Positions 50,160-59,223 of a stretch of DNA of 64,000 bases are shown one piece after another. The position numbers were made by a program, and so were the translations under genes. The stretch spans positions 804,666 through 868,665 of the forward strand of contig KN805371.1 of assembly GCA_000818945.1 (NCBI GenBank), read 5' to 3'. The DNA comes from Schizochytrium sp. CCTCC M209059 (Eukaryota > Sar > Bigyra > Thraustochytrida > Thraustochytriidae). The notes beneath the pieces were generated by a model. That model was given only the letters and a program-made list of their open reading frames with translations, did not search any database and was not told the DNA's origin. Position 1 is the first letter of the stretch; every line of letters starts with the position of its first letter.

Positions 50160-50510
50160 CGTCCTGCTCGAGCTGCTGCTGCTGCTGCTGCTGCTCCTCT
50201 CCGCCTTTATTGCGCGTGCGTGCGAAGCTGCGCGGGGCCGCGCACGCAAGCAAACAAGCAAGGAAACAAGCAAGCAAGCAAGCGCGCACGCGGGCGAGGG
50301 TCCGCCTTCTTCTTCGCGCGCGTATGCGGGCGTGCGATCGCGCGCGAGCGAGCGAGCGAGAGAGATTGTGCAGCGAGCGGAGTTTTGGGTATGCGTGAGG
50401 TGGCGTGGCGCCTTCGGCTGCTGCTCGCTTGACCAAGCTAGACCCGGTCCGAGGGAGACCGGGACGCGGAGGCTCGCTCTCCGTCGCGGGCGGCGCGCGG
50501 CCGGGCCGGG
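50160..50510. promoter_or_regulatory. Short bidirectional promoter region, EMC10/SWIM gene
   Basis: Only 351 bp separate the divergent starts of EMC10 and the SWIM protein. It contains GCT/CTG runs just upstream of EMC10 and a CAAG tetranucleotide array (50246-50284), then GCGA repeats. Confidence 0.55.
50246..50284. repeat. CAAG tetranucleotide array
   Basis: Imperfect CAAG/CAAA units in the EMC10 bidirectional promoter. Confidence 0.8.
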
Positions 50511-51515
50511 ATGGCGCAGGCGACGTGGCGCGCGCGACCTGCCGCTGGCGCTGCGGAACGCGGGGCCACGCTCGCGCGGAGCGGGGCCGTGGCGACGGTG
50601 CGGAGCCGCTGGATGGCGGCCGTCGATGCCACGGTCTCGAGCGCCTCGTCGGGAGCCCGCTATGCTGTCGTGGTTCGCTGGCCGCGAGGGGCGACGCCGG
50701 AGGGAGGACCGCTGTGCGTGTGCTCGTGCCCGGACGCGCGCCCGGGCTACTGCAAACACGCCGCAGCGGTCATTGAGCATACGCGCCCGGAGCTTCACCA
50801 GCCGTCTTGGCTTGCCGCCGCGTACAAGACCGACGGCAACACCGTCGACGATGATGGCGGGGCATATGCGGCAGGCGACAGCGGAGACTCTGACGCCATG
50901 CGTTGGATAAAACGCTTTCGTACGTATGAGGCTTGGCTGGATCAGCGCGATGGCCCCAAATTGCGCGAGTTGCTTGGGACAGCCATCAAGCGAGACCAGC
51001 TCTGCCTTCGTATCACCTCGCAGATGTTGGGCGGCAGCGATGCTGCTGCAGAAAGCTATCAGACGATGACTGCGACACGTCTCTTTGATACTAGACACCT
51101 CATCGAGGAGGCTTCGGCGCCACGCATGCGTTGGGTCCTCTTATTTATGTTAATGGACTCGCAAGTGGCCTGGCTGCAAAGACACGTGCGTGCCGCGCTC
51201 TCGGGAACTGCGCTTGCAGCCACTGCACCTCCATCTCCTCCGCCTGTCGCATCGCTCGTTGATCTTCAAAGCGATGATGAAGCCGTCGAGGAGCTGCCAT
51301 GGCACACTGACATGGAGGGGCCTATTGCAAAACGAAGAAGGAAAGATGTACATTCGGATACCGAGGCGGAGGCAAAACAAGCAAGACCTGAAGACATGGA
51401 TCCGGAGACCGCGTCGTCGTCTGCACCGGGCCCCAAGCTGCCTGCAGAGGATAAACGTGCTTTAGTGGACACCGAGGAGGACGATGAAGGTTTTTGCGTG
51501 GATGACTTTACCTAG
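50511..51515 (+). CDS. SWIM zinc-finger protein (334 aa)
   Basis: Residues about 20-90 hold a SWIM-type CxCx(n)CxH zinc finger: C71-S-C73, then C81-K-H83 (CSCPDARPGYCKHAAAVIE), preceded by a strand-rich YAVVVRWP segment. SWIM domains occur in ubiquitin ligases, Shu-complex recombination factors and MuDR-type transposases; here none of those partner domains is present. The middle (about 140-230) is helical. The tail is acidic with AKRRRKDVHSD (probable NLS) and ends DDEGFCVDDF. Probably nuclear, function unknown. Divergent from EMC10. Confidence 0.75.
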   Translation: MAQATWRARPAAGAAERGATLARSGAVATVRSRWMAAVDATVSSASSGARYAVVVRWPRGATPEGGPLCVCSCPDARPGYCKHAAAVIEHTRPELHQPSWLAAAYKTDGNTVDDDGGAYAAGDSGDSDAMRWIKRFRTYEAWLDQRDGPKLRELLGTAIKRDQLCLRITSQMLGGSDAAAESYQTMTATRLFDTRHLIEEASAPRMRWVLLFMLMDSQVAWLQRHVRAALSGTALAATAPPSPPPVASLVDLQSDDEAVEELPWHTDMEGPIAKRRRKDVHSDTEAEAKQARPEDMDPETASSSAPGPKLPAEDKRALVDTEEDDEGFCVDDFT

Positions 51516-51952
51516 TTTTGTTGGCCTCATGGGACCTTGAGCATCTACTACGGCGTGATTCACGTCGAGGACAAGGACGCAAGGTCAAACAGGATCTGTT
51601 GTTGCTTGTCACATACAGAATAGAGAGCGTGGGTTCTGTTTATTGTTGTTGTCTGCACGCCTGGACACAGCATACTCTTTTCAACAAAAGAGACTGCGAT
51701 TGATTCCCGTCCTTCTTCTTTCTTCCTTATTTTCAACCCAACGCAAGTAAATCGCGTCGCGTACGGTGCGGGATGTAAGTTATACTAGCCTTGCTGTTGG
51801 CCTTCAAGCAAATGAGATATACCTATCAAAGTAAAAGCAAACTGTAAAGTGTGAGATGCTCGTTTATGGATACACAAAGCGCATGGACCTGACAATGAAT
51901 ACTTTCAGTCAGTTCCGCCCGCCCGGATATTGAAAAGATTGCAGACTTCTCC
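51516..51952. other. Convergent intergenic region, SWIM/MAD2
   Basis: The 3' flanks of the SWIM gene and MAD2. AT-rich, and no gene, array or strong hairpin is noticed. Confidence 0.5.
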
Positions 51953-52588
51953 TCAAATGTCGTCGTCATCGACGCAATTGCGGTAGCTGACACATGTGTC
52001 GACCTTGTGAATCTTGGTGGTGAAGCTGCGAAGTTTGACATCTGTCGCATCGGCAATGTGTCGTGGGTCAGACTCTTCCCAGGTTTGCGGAACTTCCGTG
52101 TCGCAATCTGTGTGGACCAAGAGGTCAAATGTGCATGGCTCATTGAGGAGCGGAAGAAAGGTGACACTGGCGGTAATCTGGCGAATAATCGCCTGAATCT
52201 CGTTCATGATCTCCTTGCGGGGCTTTTGCTTTGCCTCCAGCGGGTTGCCTGTGGCCGTCACACTCTTGTCGGCCTCCACGTTGAAGACCCAGCGCTCGAG
52301 GACTTCCTTGCTCTCCACGCCGGTGATGACAAGTACAAGCTTTTGAACCGTGCCCTCCATGAGCCACGACTCGAGCTGCTTGAGCACCTGCTCCAGGTAG
52401 CTGGACAGAAATTCGTCCTCGGTCACCAAGAGCGCAAGCCCATACTTGCTCACGCGCTTAAAGGTTTCGGGTGGGTAGATGCCACGCTGGTACAGAATGC
52501 TGTTGATGCTGTACCCAAAGAACTCGGTGACGATCTCCGTCGAGCCCTTGAGCGTGATCTCGTTCGAAGTCGCCTGGGCGGTGGCCAT
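51953..52588 (-). CDS. MAD2: Spindle assembly checkpoint protein MAD2 (211 aa)
   Basis: MAD2 binds MAD1 and CDC20 at unattached kinetochores to inhibit the APC/C. The whole protein is a HORMA domain of the usual length: GSTEIVTEFFGYSINSILYQ, RGIYPPETFKRVSKYGLALL, YLEQVLKQLESWLMEGTVQK, LERWVFNVEADKS, MNEIQAIIRQITASVTFLPL and the C-terminal safety belt (KLRSFTTKIHKVDTCVSYR). No frameshift or missing segment. Confidence 0.97.
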   Translation of the reverse strand: MATAQATSNEITLKGSTEIVTEFFGYSINSILYQRGIYPPETFKRVSKYGLALLVTEDEFLSSYLEQVLKQLESWLMEGTVQKLVLVITGVESKEVLERWVFNVEADKSVTATGNPLEAKQKPRKEIMNEIQAIIRQITASVTFLPLLNEPCTFDLLVHTDCDTEVPQTWEESDPRHIADATDVKLRSFTTKIHKVDTCVSYRNCVDDDDI

Positions 52589-53024
52589 CGTCCTTGAGTT
52601 GCCGTGCGTGCCTGCTTTGCCTCTTTTCGTCCTTCAGACCTTGAGTAGGTCTGTCTTGCGAGCAAGTCCCGATCGCTTTGCCCGCCCGTCCTCCGCTTGC
52701 ACCTTTGACCGGTGATTACTTGCACGCACGACGGCGTCCGTCTTTGTCTCACTCGCGACCCTCGTTCACCTAGCCCCCTTGATTTCACCTCACGCATTCA
52801 CCCTCTCGATTCGCTCTCAAGTGGTAGCAAAACAACAGATGATGTAGCGACGGTTTTTCGCGCAACCCTTTTTCAGAGCTTGAAAACAATTCGTTGCGCA
52901 GGCCCCAGTTCTCGGCAAGTACGTAAATCCACGAGGAACTCGCTAAAGAGGAGGCACTTAGTAGGTAGGTCATTTTGAGTTGTTTTTTATGAGCTCGAAG
53001 CGGCCAATGAGTATTATTTGGTAG
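52589..53024. promoter_or_regulatory. MAD2 upstream region bordering the low-GC island
   Basis: No gene is supported. It holds the MAD2 promoter and the 3' flank of the Crinkler-type gene. Composition shifts toward AT from about 52840 rightward. Confidence 0.45.
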
Positions 53025-54782
53025 TTAGCTAAATATTCGATCGATCATGGCAATCTCTTGCTCGAACTCTTTTACATTTTTGCATTTCTTTGCGTTACCA
53101 AAGTCGATGAACTTGATAGCGAACATCGAATCGCTTGCATTCTCCTTGACAACAATGTTTCGTGGTGCAATGTCTTGGTGCAGAATGCCATGAGAGTGAA
53201 TGAGTTTGAGAGCACGACGTGCACTTGCGCGCAGTGTTTCTTTCGGGAACACATTACCACTGTGTGTTTGTGCCAAATACTTGTCAACTTGGACGCCTTC
53301 ACTCGAGGTAATTATGAATCGACCACCAAATCCATCGTCTCCGCCTGCGATCAACACAGGCACTGCGTTCCCCTGGATCGAGTGGAGACTAGAATAGCAG
53401 TCGAGTTCGTTGTCAAAAGTTTTGATGGCTTGCTCATTCGAGTAATTTCCCGCGCGTCCAGACTCGTTCCAAAGCATCGTCTTCACGTATGAATCAAGAC
53501 CCATCGTTGAAGTGCGATGGATGAGCGTGAACTCGTTTCCAACAATGGTTGGACCATAGTCAAGTGGCGTTGGTAGCATGGCATCTTCTGAATGCAATGG
53601 GAAGAGGTTTTGAATCGAAGAATCACCGGCTGTGCCTGAGACATGTGCTGTCACGAATCGCGCAAAGTTTGCTCTTATTTGCGGTGTCGCGAGAAGGAGC
53701 TCAGCCTGTGACGTTGCTTGGCCAGAAAGTGCGCGTGCGAGATTGATGTTACGTGACGCAACTTGAACAAAAAGCGGCGACCCAGGCGTGACTCCCATGC
53801 CAACAGAGTCCTGGTCACGTAAAGCAAGTCGAACCATCGCAAAGTACGCACGTCTTGTAGAATGACGACCATCTTTGTTGCCAGTGTATGGTGTTGAAAC
53901 TTCAAGAGTGCCACGTCTGTCGCGTCGCAAAAACCACGTGTATTTCGTTGTTGACAGCACAGCATATTTGAGTGCGTATTGGACCATATAAGTGTAGACT
54001 TGTTGCAGTGGTGCTTTGTAAAGTGCTTCATAATTGTTTGGTCCTTCATATGTCGCCACAACATGCGGGAAGAGATTCCACCATTCCACGACATCTGAAA
54101 TCTCGTCAAAAGTTGATTCACCATCATCTTGAATTTTACGATGGAATGGAAAAGCGGATGTCGACTTATGTTCATGCACCAAGAATGCAGTTCTTGGATT
54201 AGCCATGTTAGACATTGCAAAACGCGAGAAGACATTTGCGAGTCGTTGTTGGTGTTCTGGATCTTGTTCAACTTCAAAGTCGCTCTCGCCAGTGCCAATG
54301 AGCGCCTGGTCAGAGACAAGCCATAAGCCATCAGAGCGAAATCCAAATGAGTTTGCTTCTTCGATTGCGAATCGAAACGTGTTCCGATTAGCGTCTGCTT
54401 TTGGTAGTGCGAAACGAATCAGTGGACTTATCACGTGTTCGATAAACGATTGGAAGAGCTCAGGCTCTGTGCTACCAGCATCTATCGAGTCGAGAGTGAA
54501 AATGGATGCTTCTGGTACTTGAGATGTACTACACAGCGTACTGTCTTTGATGGCAGCGTCTTCTTTGAACGTAGTCCATGGTTGGACTCTGGATGGAGAG
54601 AAGTATCTTGGTTGTGGTCCAGATGAAGATGGCGCAGATGTTCGTGAGGTCGCTGACGCCGCCCCTTCAAGGAAGTCGTGATAGAGTCTCTTTTTGAGAA
54701 GAGTCCACACGGTGACGAATCTAACCGTTCTTTCTGTGCTTTCATCCGACGACGACAAGCTCTCCATGTCGGAGTCTGCCAT
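53025..54782 (-). CDS. Crinkler-type effector-like protein: REase-like domain + C-terminal protein kinase (585 aa)
   Basis: Residues about 110-340 resemble the PD-(D/E)xK nuclease-like module of Crinkler (CR) effector proteins: RSDGLWLVSD, later VHEHKS (candidate E-x-K near 205), then QVYTYMVQYALKYAVLSTTK and TWFLRRDRRGTLEVST. Residues about 390-585 are a small protein-kinase domain with QAIKTFDNE (ATP Lys), HGILHQDIAPRNIVV (catalytic Asp and Asn) and KFIDFGNA (DFG). It stops about 24 residues after DFG, so the C-lobe is very short, as in the FunK1/CR-kinase type. No signal peptide or classic LFLAK/DWL header is seen. The gene is AT-richer than its neighbours, lies beside Helitron-like debris, and has a broken relative at 28067-28990, which suggests spread by transposition or transfer. 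REase call is by pattern only. Confidence 0.7.
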   Translation of the reverse strand: MADSDMESLSSSDESTERTVRFVTVWTLLKKRLYHDFLEGAASATSRTSAPSSSGPQPRYFSPSRVQPWTTFKEDAAIKDSTLCSTSQVPEASIFTLDSIDAGSTEPELFQSFIEHVISPLIRFALPKADANRNTFRFAIEEANSFGFRSDGLWLVSDQALIGTGESDFEVEQDPEHQQRLANVFSRFAMSNMANPRTAFLVHEHKSTSAFPFHRKIQDDGESTFDEISDVVEWWNLFPHVVATYEGPNNYEALYKAPLQQVYTYMVQYALKYAVLSTTKYTWFLRRDRRGTLEVSTPYTGNKDGRHSTRRAYFAMVRLALRDQDSVGMGVTPGSPLFVQVASRNINLARALSGQATSQAELLLATPQIRANFARFVTAHVSGTAGDSSIQNLFPLHSEDAMLPTPLDYGPTIVGNEFTLIHRTSTMGLDSYVKTMLWNESGRAGNYSNEQAIKTFDNELDCYSSLHSIQGNAVPVLIAGGDDGFGGRFIITSSEGVQVDKYLAQTHSGNVFPKETLRASARRALKLIHSHGILHQDIAPRNIVVKENASDSMFAIKFIDFGNAKKCKNVKEFEQEIAMIDRIFS

Positions 54783-55540
54783 GAATGGTTTGCTGCTTTG
54801 TTTGTTCGCTCGTTTGTCATTACTAATTTAATTAATTTTAATGATCATTTAATACACCCAACTTATCAAATTCATGGAAGCAGACCAGCAAAGCGACCAG
54901 AGCGACCAAAGCAACCGAAAGATACCGTCCATTGATGTAGAGCGCTGCGCACCAATGAAGTTCAACGTTTGGATATCCCTCAACACTGCTTTTTTTGTGG
55001 TGCAATGTGTTTCCAAGTATTATTATCATATGGCGTGGCGTCCAAGTACGAGATGGCGAGCGCGTTCAAGGACAATCTGATCAAGACGTACATCGAGATG
55101 AATGGTTTTTTTGATCAGTTTAATAACTGGATACGAGAAAGAAGTCCACGGCTGGGTGAGTTCGAAACCGCGTACAACCAGATTGGTAATCATCCGGCAT
55201 GGTTTGATGTATGAGAAAAGGTTGGTGAACTACAAAAACTACTTTGACAAGTCATTCGACCTACGCCATTCATGCCAAATTGTGTGGCCAAATTGTGTGG
55301 ACACAAACCCGCACGTACGTGCTTTCATTTGGCACGACTACGATTTTCTACTTGCCGACGTTCCTACTGCAGAGCAAATTATTCGTGTTTGCAATACCTA
55401 TCGAAAAGTATTACCGTGTGCCTCGAGCGGTCGGCGTCATCCAAGGGGACAAAGCTACTTGTGCTGATGTGAGGCGAACAACGGGAAACCTACTCGAAAG
55501 GACCGCTGTCCGCCGAGGCCGTGTGCAAGCTGCGAGGGCA
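54783..55540. other. AT-rich flank with broken ORFs of unknown origin
   Basis: Plus-strand pieces in changing frames (54874-55080, 54969-55214, 55244-55549) read as one decayed coding region. One includes KLFVFAIPIEKYYRVPRAVG. No family was recognised and stops interrupt each frame. Either mobile-element debris or a decayed gene. The first ~60 bp (54820-54850) are almost pure A/T. Confidence 0.35.
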
Positions 55541-55545
55541 GGCAT

Positions 55546-56218
55546 TTGAACAGAAAGCGTTTCCATTCTCGGATTCAGATAAGTCATGTTGTGTCACAGT
55601 CGGCAAAAAGAGAGGAGCCGGACAACTCACAAGACGACAATGAGACTGCTCCGATGGACAATTCCACAGAGATTCTGAATCAAATCTTCATCGCTGATGA
55701 ATCGCCTGAGAAGCGCCGCAACTGGATCCAGCCACTATTCGATGTAACTCTTTAAAAATTGCGTAAACGAGTTCCTCTCATACACCCTTGATCCAAACAT
55801 TCACCAGTGCCACGCATGTGGTGTCTGCGGCGTTCTTCAAAATCGTGGTGGCATCGCAGAACTTATTGACTCGAACAGTCCAGTGTTCCGTCCGATCGAG
55901 TTCGGCCCTGACGGGTGCGCTGAAAGGAGCAGAACCCTCACTTACTTTGCGTCTAGAAGATGCCTCGTAGTTCATAGCAAAGGAGTGCCTGGCGGCCAAG
56001 TGCAAGTTTGCAAGCTGTGTAGCGCCGACATGCGCAAACGAAATATCCCAGTACCAAGCTTTTTCAAGGTGGATCCTGGATCTAGGCCCATGCTCCCAGA
56101 GACTACGTTTGCAGAGGACCTACTGTTTTCAAACTATCGGCTCGTGGCATGGGCTCACAGATTGCGCTTCTACTACAAGAACGCTTTCCATACGACCAAC
56201 TCTCTGGTTCATGTTTAG
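55546..56218 (+). mobile_element. Degraded Helitron-like (DUF6570-type) fragment
   Basis: A frame from about 55755 to 56218 reads CVNEFLSYTLDPNIHQCHAC ... VQVCKLCSADMRKRN, then IPVPSFFKVDPGSRPMLPET and TFAEDLLFSNYRLV. Paired C-x2-C elements, a Lys/Arg-x-x-I/K-P step, then P-x-L-x-x-T-x-x-E-x-L-x-x-x-x-R match the zinc-binding segment found N-terminal to the Rep/helicase in many eukaryotic Helitrons (DUF6570). A preceding frame (55546-55755) is Asp/Glu/Ser rich and likely belongs to it. The Rep HUH motif and helicase are absent, so this is a fragment or nonautonomous relic. Confidence 0.42.
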
Positions 56219-56689
56219 TTGCCCCCATGGCGACCTCCATTGCAGAGAAATATACTGCATATAACTGATAATCCACAAGTTCACTGCAGCTCGAATTAAA
56301 AACACACTTCAGATCGCGGGGTCTTCAGCCCCGCAAGGTATTCTACAAGCAATAGAGAGACTAGGCCTACTTTCTGGCCTACCGACATGGCCAGTTACGT
56401 GTACGATATCAACTACACGCCTCATCTCCTACAAAAAAAAGCCTAGCTGAGACCGGCTTTCTCGCAAAGTACTTTTATGCTGGCACGATGAAAGAAGCAC
56501 AGCCAGCAGAAGCAAATCGCCAGCTCGGACGTGCTACGCGTGCAAGACAAGCTGGAAAGCAGAGCAGGCGCGCAGGTGTAAGACGCGAAAAGGGAAAGCC
56601 GCGTAGTGGGGCGTGCTGTTGTCTCTGTGTAGGCCTAGGGCTCGTCGTCGTCGTCGACTATTGCAGCGCTTGAACGAACTCGCGGCAAA
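56219..56689. other. Intergenic region upstream of the copine gene
   Basis: No gene is supported. It has TAGGCCTA palindromes at 56362-56369 and 56630-56637, the second only about 55 bp before the copine start. GC rises again toward the copine gene. Confidence 0.5.
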
Positions 56690-58684
56690 ATGTATCCTGG
56701 ACAGAACTCGCAGCCGCCTGCGAGTGCGCCGATGGCGACGCCGGCAATGGCTGCGTCGGCGTCGGCTCCGCCGCCGCCCATGGCTGCCGTAGCTGGCGGA
56801 CCTACGTCTCACGTGTCGGCTGCTGCTGCCATGACAGCAGCCGCTTCCGGCGGCACAAGTGCGGACGACGATCGTGGCTGTGAGGTGGCGCTGCACCTTG
56901 GGTTTCAGGGCCTTAAATCGCGCGACCTTTTGAGCAAGTCGGACCCGTTTGCGACGCTCGAATTGAAGAGCTCCGTGACCGGTCAATGGGTCCCTCTCGG
57001 CGAGACCAATCACTTGCAGAATCTCGATACGGGGAGCTGGCCGGAGACCTTTGAGACGCGTTTCCTTTTTGAGGAGGAACAACGCGTGCGGGTGCGCGTT
57101 TACGACCACGATCGCCTCAAGGCGCACGACTTCATTGGGGAAGCCGTCACGACCTTGGGCACTGTCATGGGTTCTCCAGGGCAAAAGCAGTGCGTTCGCC
57201 TTGTGAAAAGCAAGGATCCCGAAGGCCACAAAGACCGGGGAAATCTGATTCTCACGGGCGAGAGAACGGGCGACCAAACGGGAGGATCTCTCGTGCTGCA
57301 CTTGCGTGCGCACAAGCTCGATAGCAAGGACTGGGGCGGCTTCGGACGCTCGGACCCGTACTTTGTTATTGAGCGAAAGATTGGCGACGACTGGGTCGGC
57401 GTCTTCAAGAGCGAGTGGATCAAAAATAACAATAATCCCGTTTGGAAGCCTTGCAAAGTGTCTCTTGCGCGACTGTGCAAGGGTAACCTGCAGGAGCAGC
57501 TACGCGTGCGCGTTTGGGATTACGACGAGGGATCCAAGCACGACCTCATTGGTGACGCCATGGTTAGCGTTGCCGACTTGCTGGCGGCCGCGGGAGACGT
57601 TTCTCGCCGCTTTGACGTTGTGCACCCTCCAACGCGCCGCAAGTATCAAAAGTCTTCATATAAGCGGTCTGGTCAGCTCGAAGTATTGGCCGCGCGTCGC
57701 GAGAAGGCCCCCACAGCCCTCATGCTTGATTACATTGCAGGAGGTCTCAACATTGCCCTGACAGTGGCCATTGACTTCACTGCGAGCAATGGCGATCCAA
57801 ACCAGCCCACTTCGCTGCACTACATGGCGTATGGCCAACCGAACGCATATCAGCAAGCAATCGAGGCAACAACAAACATTTTGTCCGCGTACGACTCGGA
57901 TGGCATGATTGGTGTTTATGGCTTCGGGGCGAACGTCGGCGGCGATGTGACTCACTGCTTTCCGCTCACGGGGGACCCCTCCCGTCCCGAGGTCCCGGGT
58001 GTGCAGGGCGTCATGGATGCATATCGTTCGGCCCTGGCCTATGCTCGGTTAAGCGGGCCAACGTATTTTTCACAGCTGCTTTCGGTGGTGAACCAAGCGT
58101 CTCACAACCCCGAGCAAAGTCAAAACGCGCAGACGTACAACATCCTCCTCTTGCTTACGGATGGCGCGGTTATGGACATGCAACAGACGGTGGATCAGAT
58201 TGTTCAAGGCGCCGAGCTGCCGCTCTCGATTGTCATTGTCGGCGTTGGACAGGCTGACTTCTCAAGGATGGACTACCTCGACGCTGATGATAAGGTCCTC
58301 ACGGACTCTCATGGTCGCAAGTCGTCACGAGACATTGTCCAGTTTGTGCCATTTGTAGAGTGCCGCAACAACGGCCCACTTCTCGCAAAGCGCACGCTTG
58401 CGGAAATCCCGCAGCAGCTTGTTGACTACTTTATGAAGCGTGATATTCGTCCGAACCCCCCTTTGGTCGCGCCTGCAAATTTGCCTGTTGCGGATTCTAT
58501 TGCCGACGACGCCTCGGCTCCCTACGCTGCTCCGGCGAACTCGTCGTCTCAATTTCAGCAGCAATATCAGCAGCAGCAGCATTATCAGCAGCAGCAACAG
58601 CAACAATACCAGCAATATCAGCAGCAGCAACAGCAGCAGCAGCAACAGCAACAGGCATCAGCGCCACAGGCATATCAACTATAG
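56690..58684 (+). CDS. Copine: tandem C2 domains + copine vWA, poly-Gln tail (664 aa)
   Basis: Copines are Ca2+-dependent phospholipid-binding proteins of the cytosol and membrane. After an Ala/Pro-rich N-terminus (1-60), C2A (about 60-185) has LSKSDPFATLELK and RVYDHDRLKAHDFIGEA, and C2B (about 200-325) has LDSKDWGGFGRSDPYFVIER and RVWDYDEGSKHDLIGDA, with the Ca2+-binding Asp residues kept. The copine vWA domain (about 345-590) opens VAIDFTASNGDP (DxTxS MIDAS-type) and includes IGVYGFGANVGGDVTHCFPL and ILLLLTDGAVMDMQQTV. The C-terminal ~60 residues are Gln/Tyr rich from CAG/CAA repeats (58555-58660), unusual for the family. Confidence 0.95.
   Translation: MYPGQNSQPPASAPMATPAMAASASAPPPPMAAVAGGPTSHVSAAAAMTAAASGGTSADDDRGCEVALHLGFQGLKSRDLLSKSDPFATLELKSSVTGQWVPLGETNHLQNLDTGSWPETFETRFLFEEEQRVRVRVYDHDRLKAHDFIGEAVTTLGTVMGSPGQKQCVRLVKSKDPEGHKDRGNLILTGERTGDQTGGSLVLHLRAHKLDSKDWGGFGRSDPYFVIERKIGDDWVGVFKSEWIKNNNNPVWKPCKVSLARLCKGNLQEQLRVRVWDYDEGSKHDLIGDAMVSVADLLAAAGDVSRRFDVVHPPTRRKYQKSSYKRSGQLEVLAARREKAPTALMLDYIAGGLNIALTVAIDFTASNGDPNQPTSLHYMAYGQPNAYQQAIEATTNILSAYDSDGMIGVYGFGANVGGDVTHCFPLTGDPSRPEVPGVQGVMDAYRSALAYARLSGPTYFSQLLSVVNQASHNPEQSQNAQTYNILLLLTDGAVMDMQQTVDQIVQGAELPLSIVIVGVGQADFSRMDYLDADDKVLTDSHGRKSSRDIVQFVPFVECRNNGPLLAKRTLAEIPQQLVDYFMKRDIRPNPPLVAPANLPVADSIADDASAPYAAPANSSSQFQQQYQQQQHYQQQQQQQYQQYQQQQQQQQQQQQASAPQAYQL
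58555..58660 (+). repeat. CAG/CAA repeat encoding poly-Gln in the copine
   Basis: Interrupted CAG/CAA/TAT codons encode the Gln/Tyr-rich tail just before the stop. Confidence 0.85.
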
Positions 58685-59223
58685 TCTGCTTGCACGTCTC
58701 TTTAAAAAGTAATTTTACTCTTGCTGTCACCTCGCGTCATGTTCAATCAATTGGTTCCTAAGGACTCCACCCCTCAATCAAACAATCAAACAAACAAACA
58801 ATCAATCACCCCAAAAAATGATTTCTTTGAGCCTCACGGTCCGTTCGATCGTCTTCTGGGCTCTGCACGCTGACTGACTGACTGACAGACTGACTGACAG
58901 ACTGACTGACAATGAATCAATCACATGTCGGTGACTGCTAGTCCCTCCAAGTTGTAGAGGTCTGTCTGCCTGTCCACCGCGAGGAGAACGCTTGCACTTT
59001 GCTTCGATGATCGCCGAGGACCAAGACTCTACCATTGTGTCCCGGGACTCTGTCCTGCTATAACCGTTTCCTTGTGCAACCGCCGGCGAATTTGGCGCAG
59101 AACTCGAACCAAGCAAAGACCTGCCCGGGTTGCGTGCAAGCAAGAGACTTAGAGCCGTGGTGCGCGCGCGCGGAGGTGGTTTGCTGAGAGACGACACTAG
59201 GAAAAGGAGCGTCACGTGGCGCG
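58685..59223. other. Intergenic region with CAAA and ACTG arrays
   Basis: Between the copine stop and the next gene. CAAT/CAAA repeats occupy about 58775-58807 and GACTG/ACTG repeats 58871-58910. No gene is seen. Confidence 0.55.
58871..58910. repeat. ACTG/ACAG tetranucleotide microsatellite
   Basis: GACT units interrupted periodically by GACA give a higher-order 12-bp pattern. Confidence 0.85.

Noticed and set aside
50160..51098. N-terminal extension of the EMC10 frame (about 313 codons)
   Set aside because: Antisense to the SWIM gene and low complexity; the internal MMVSARAL start opens a good signal peptide.
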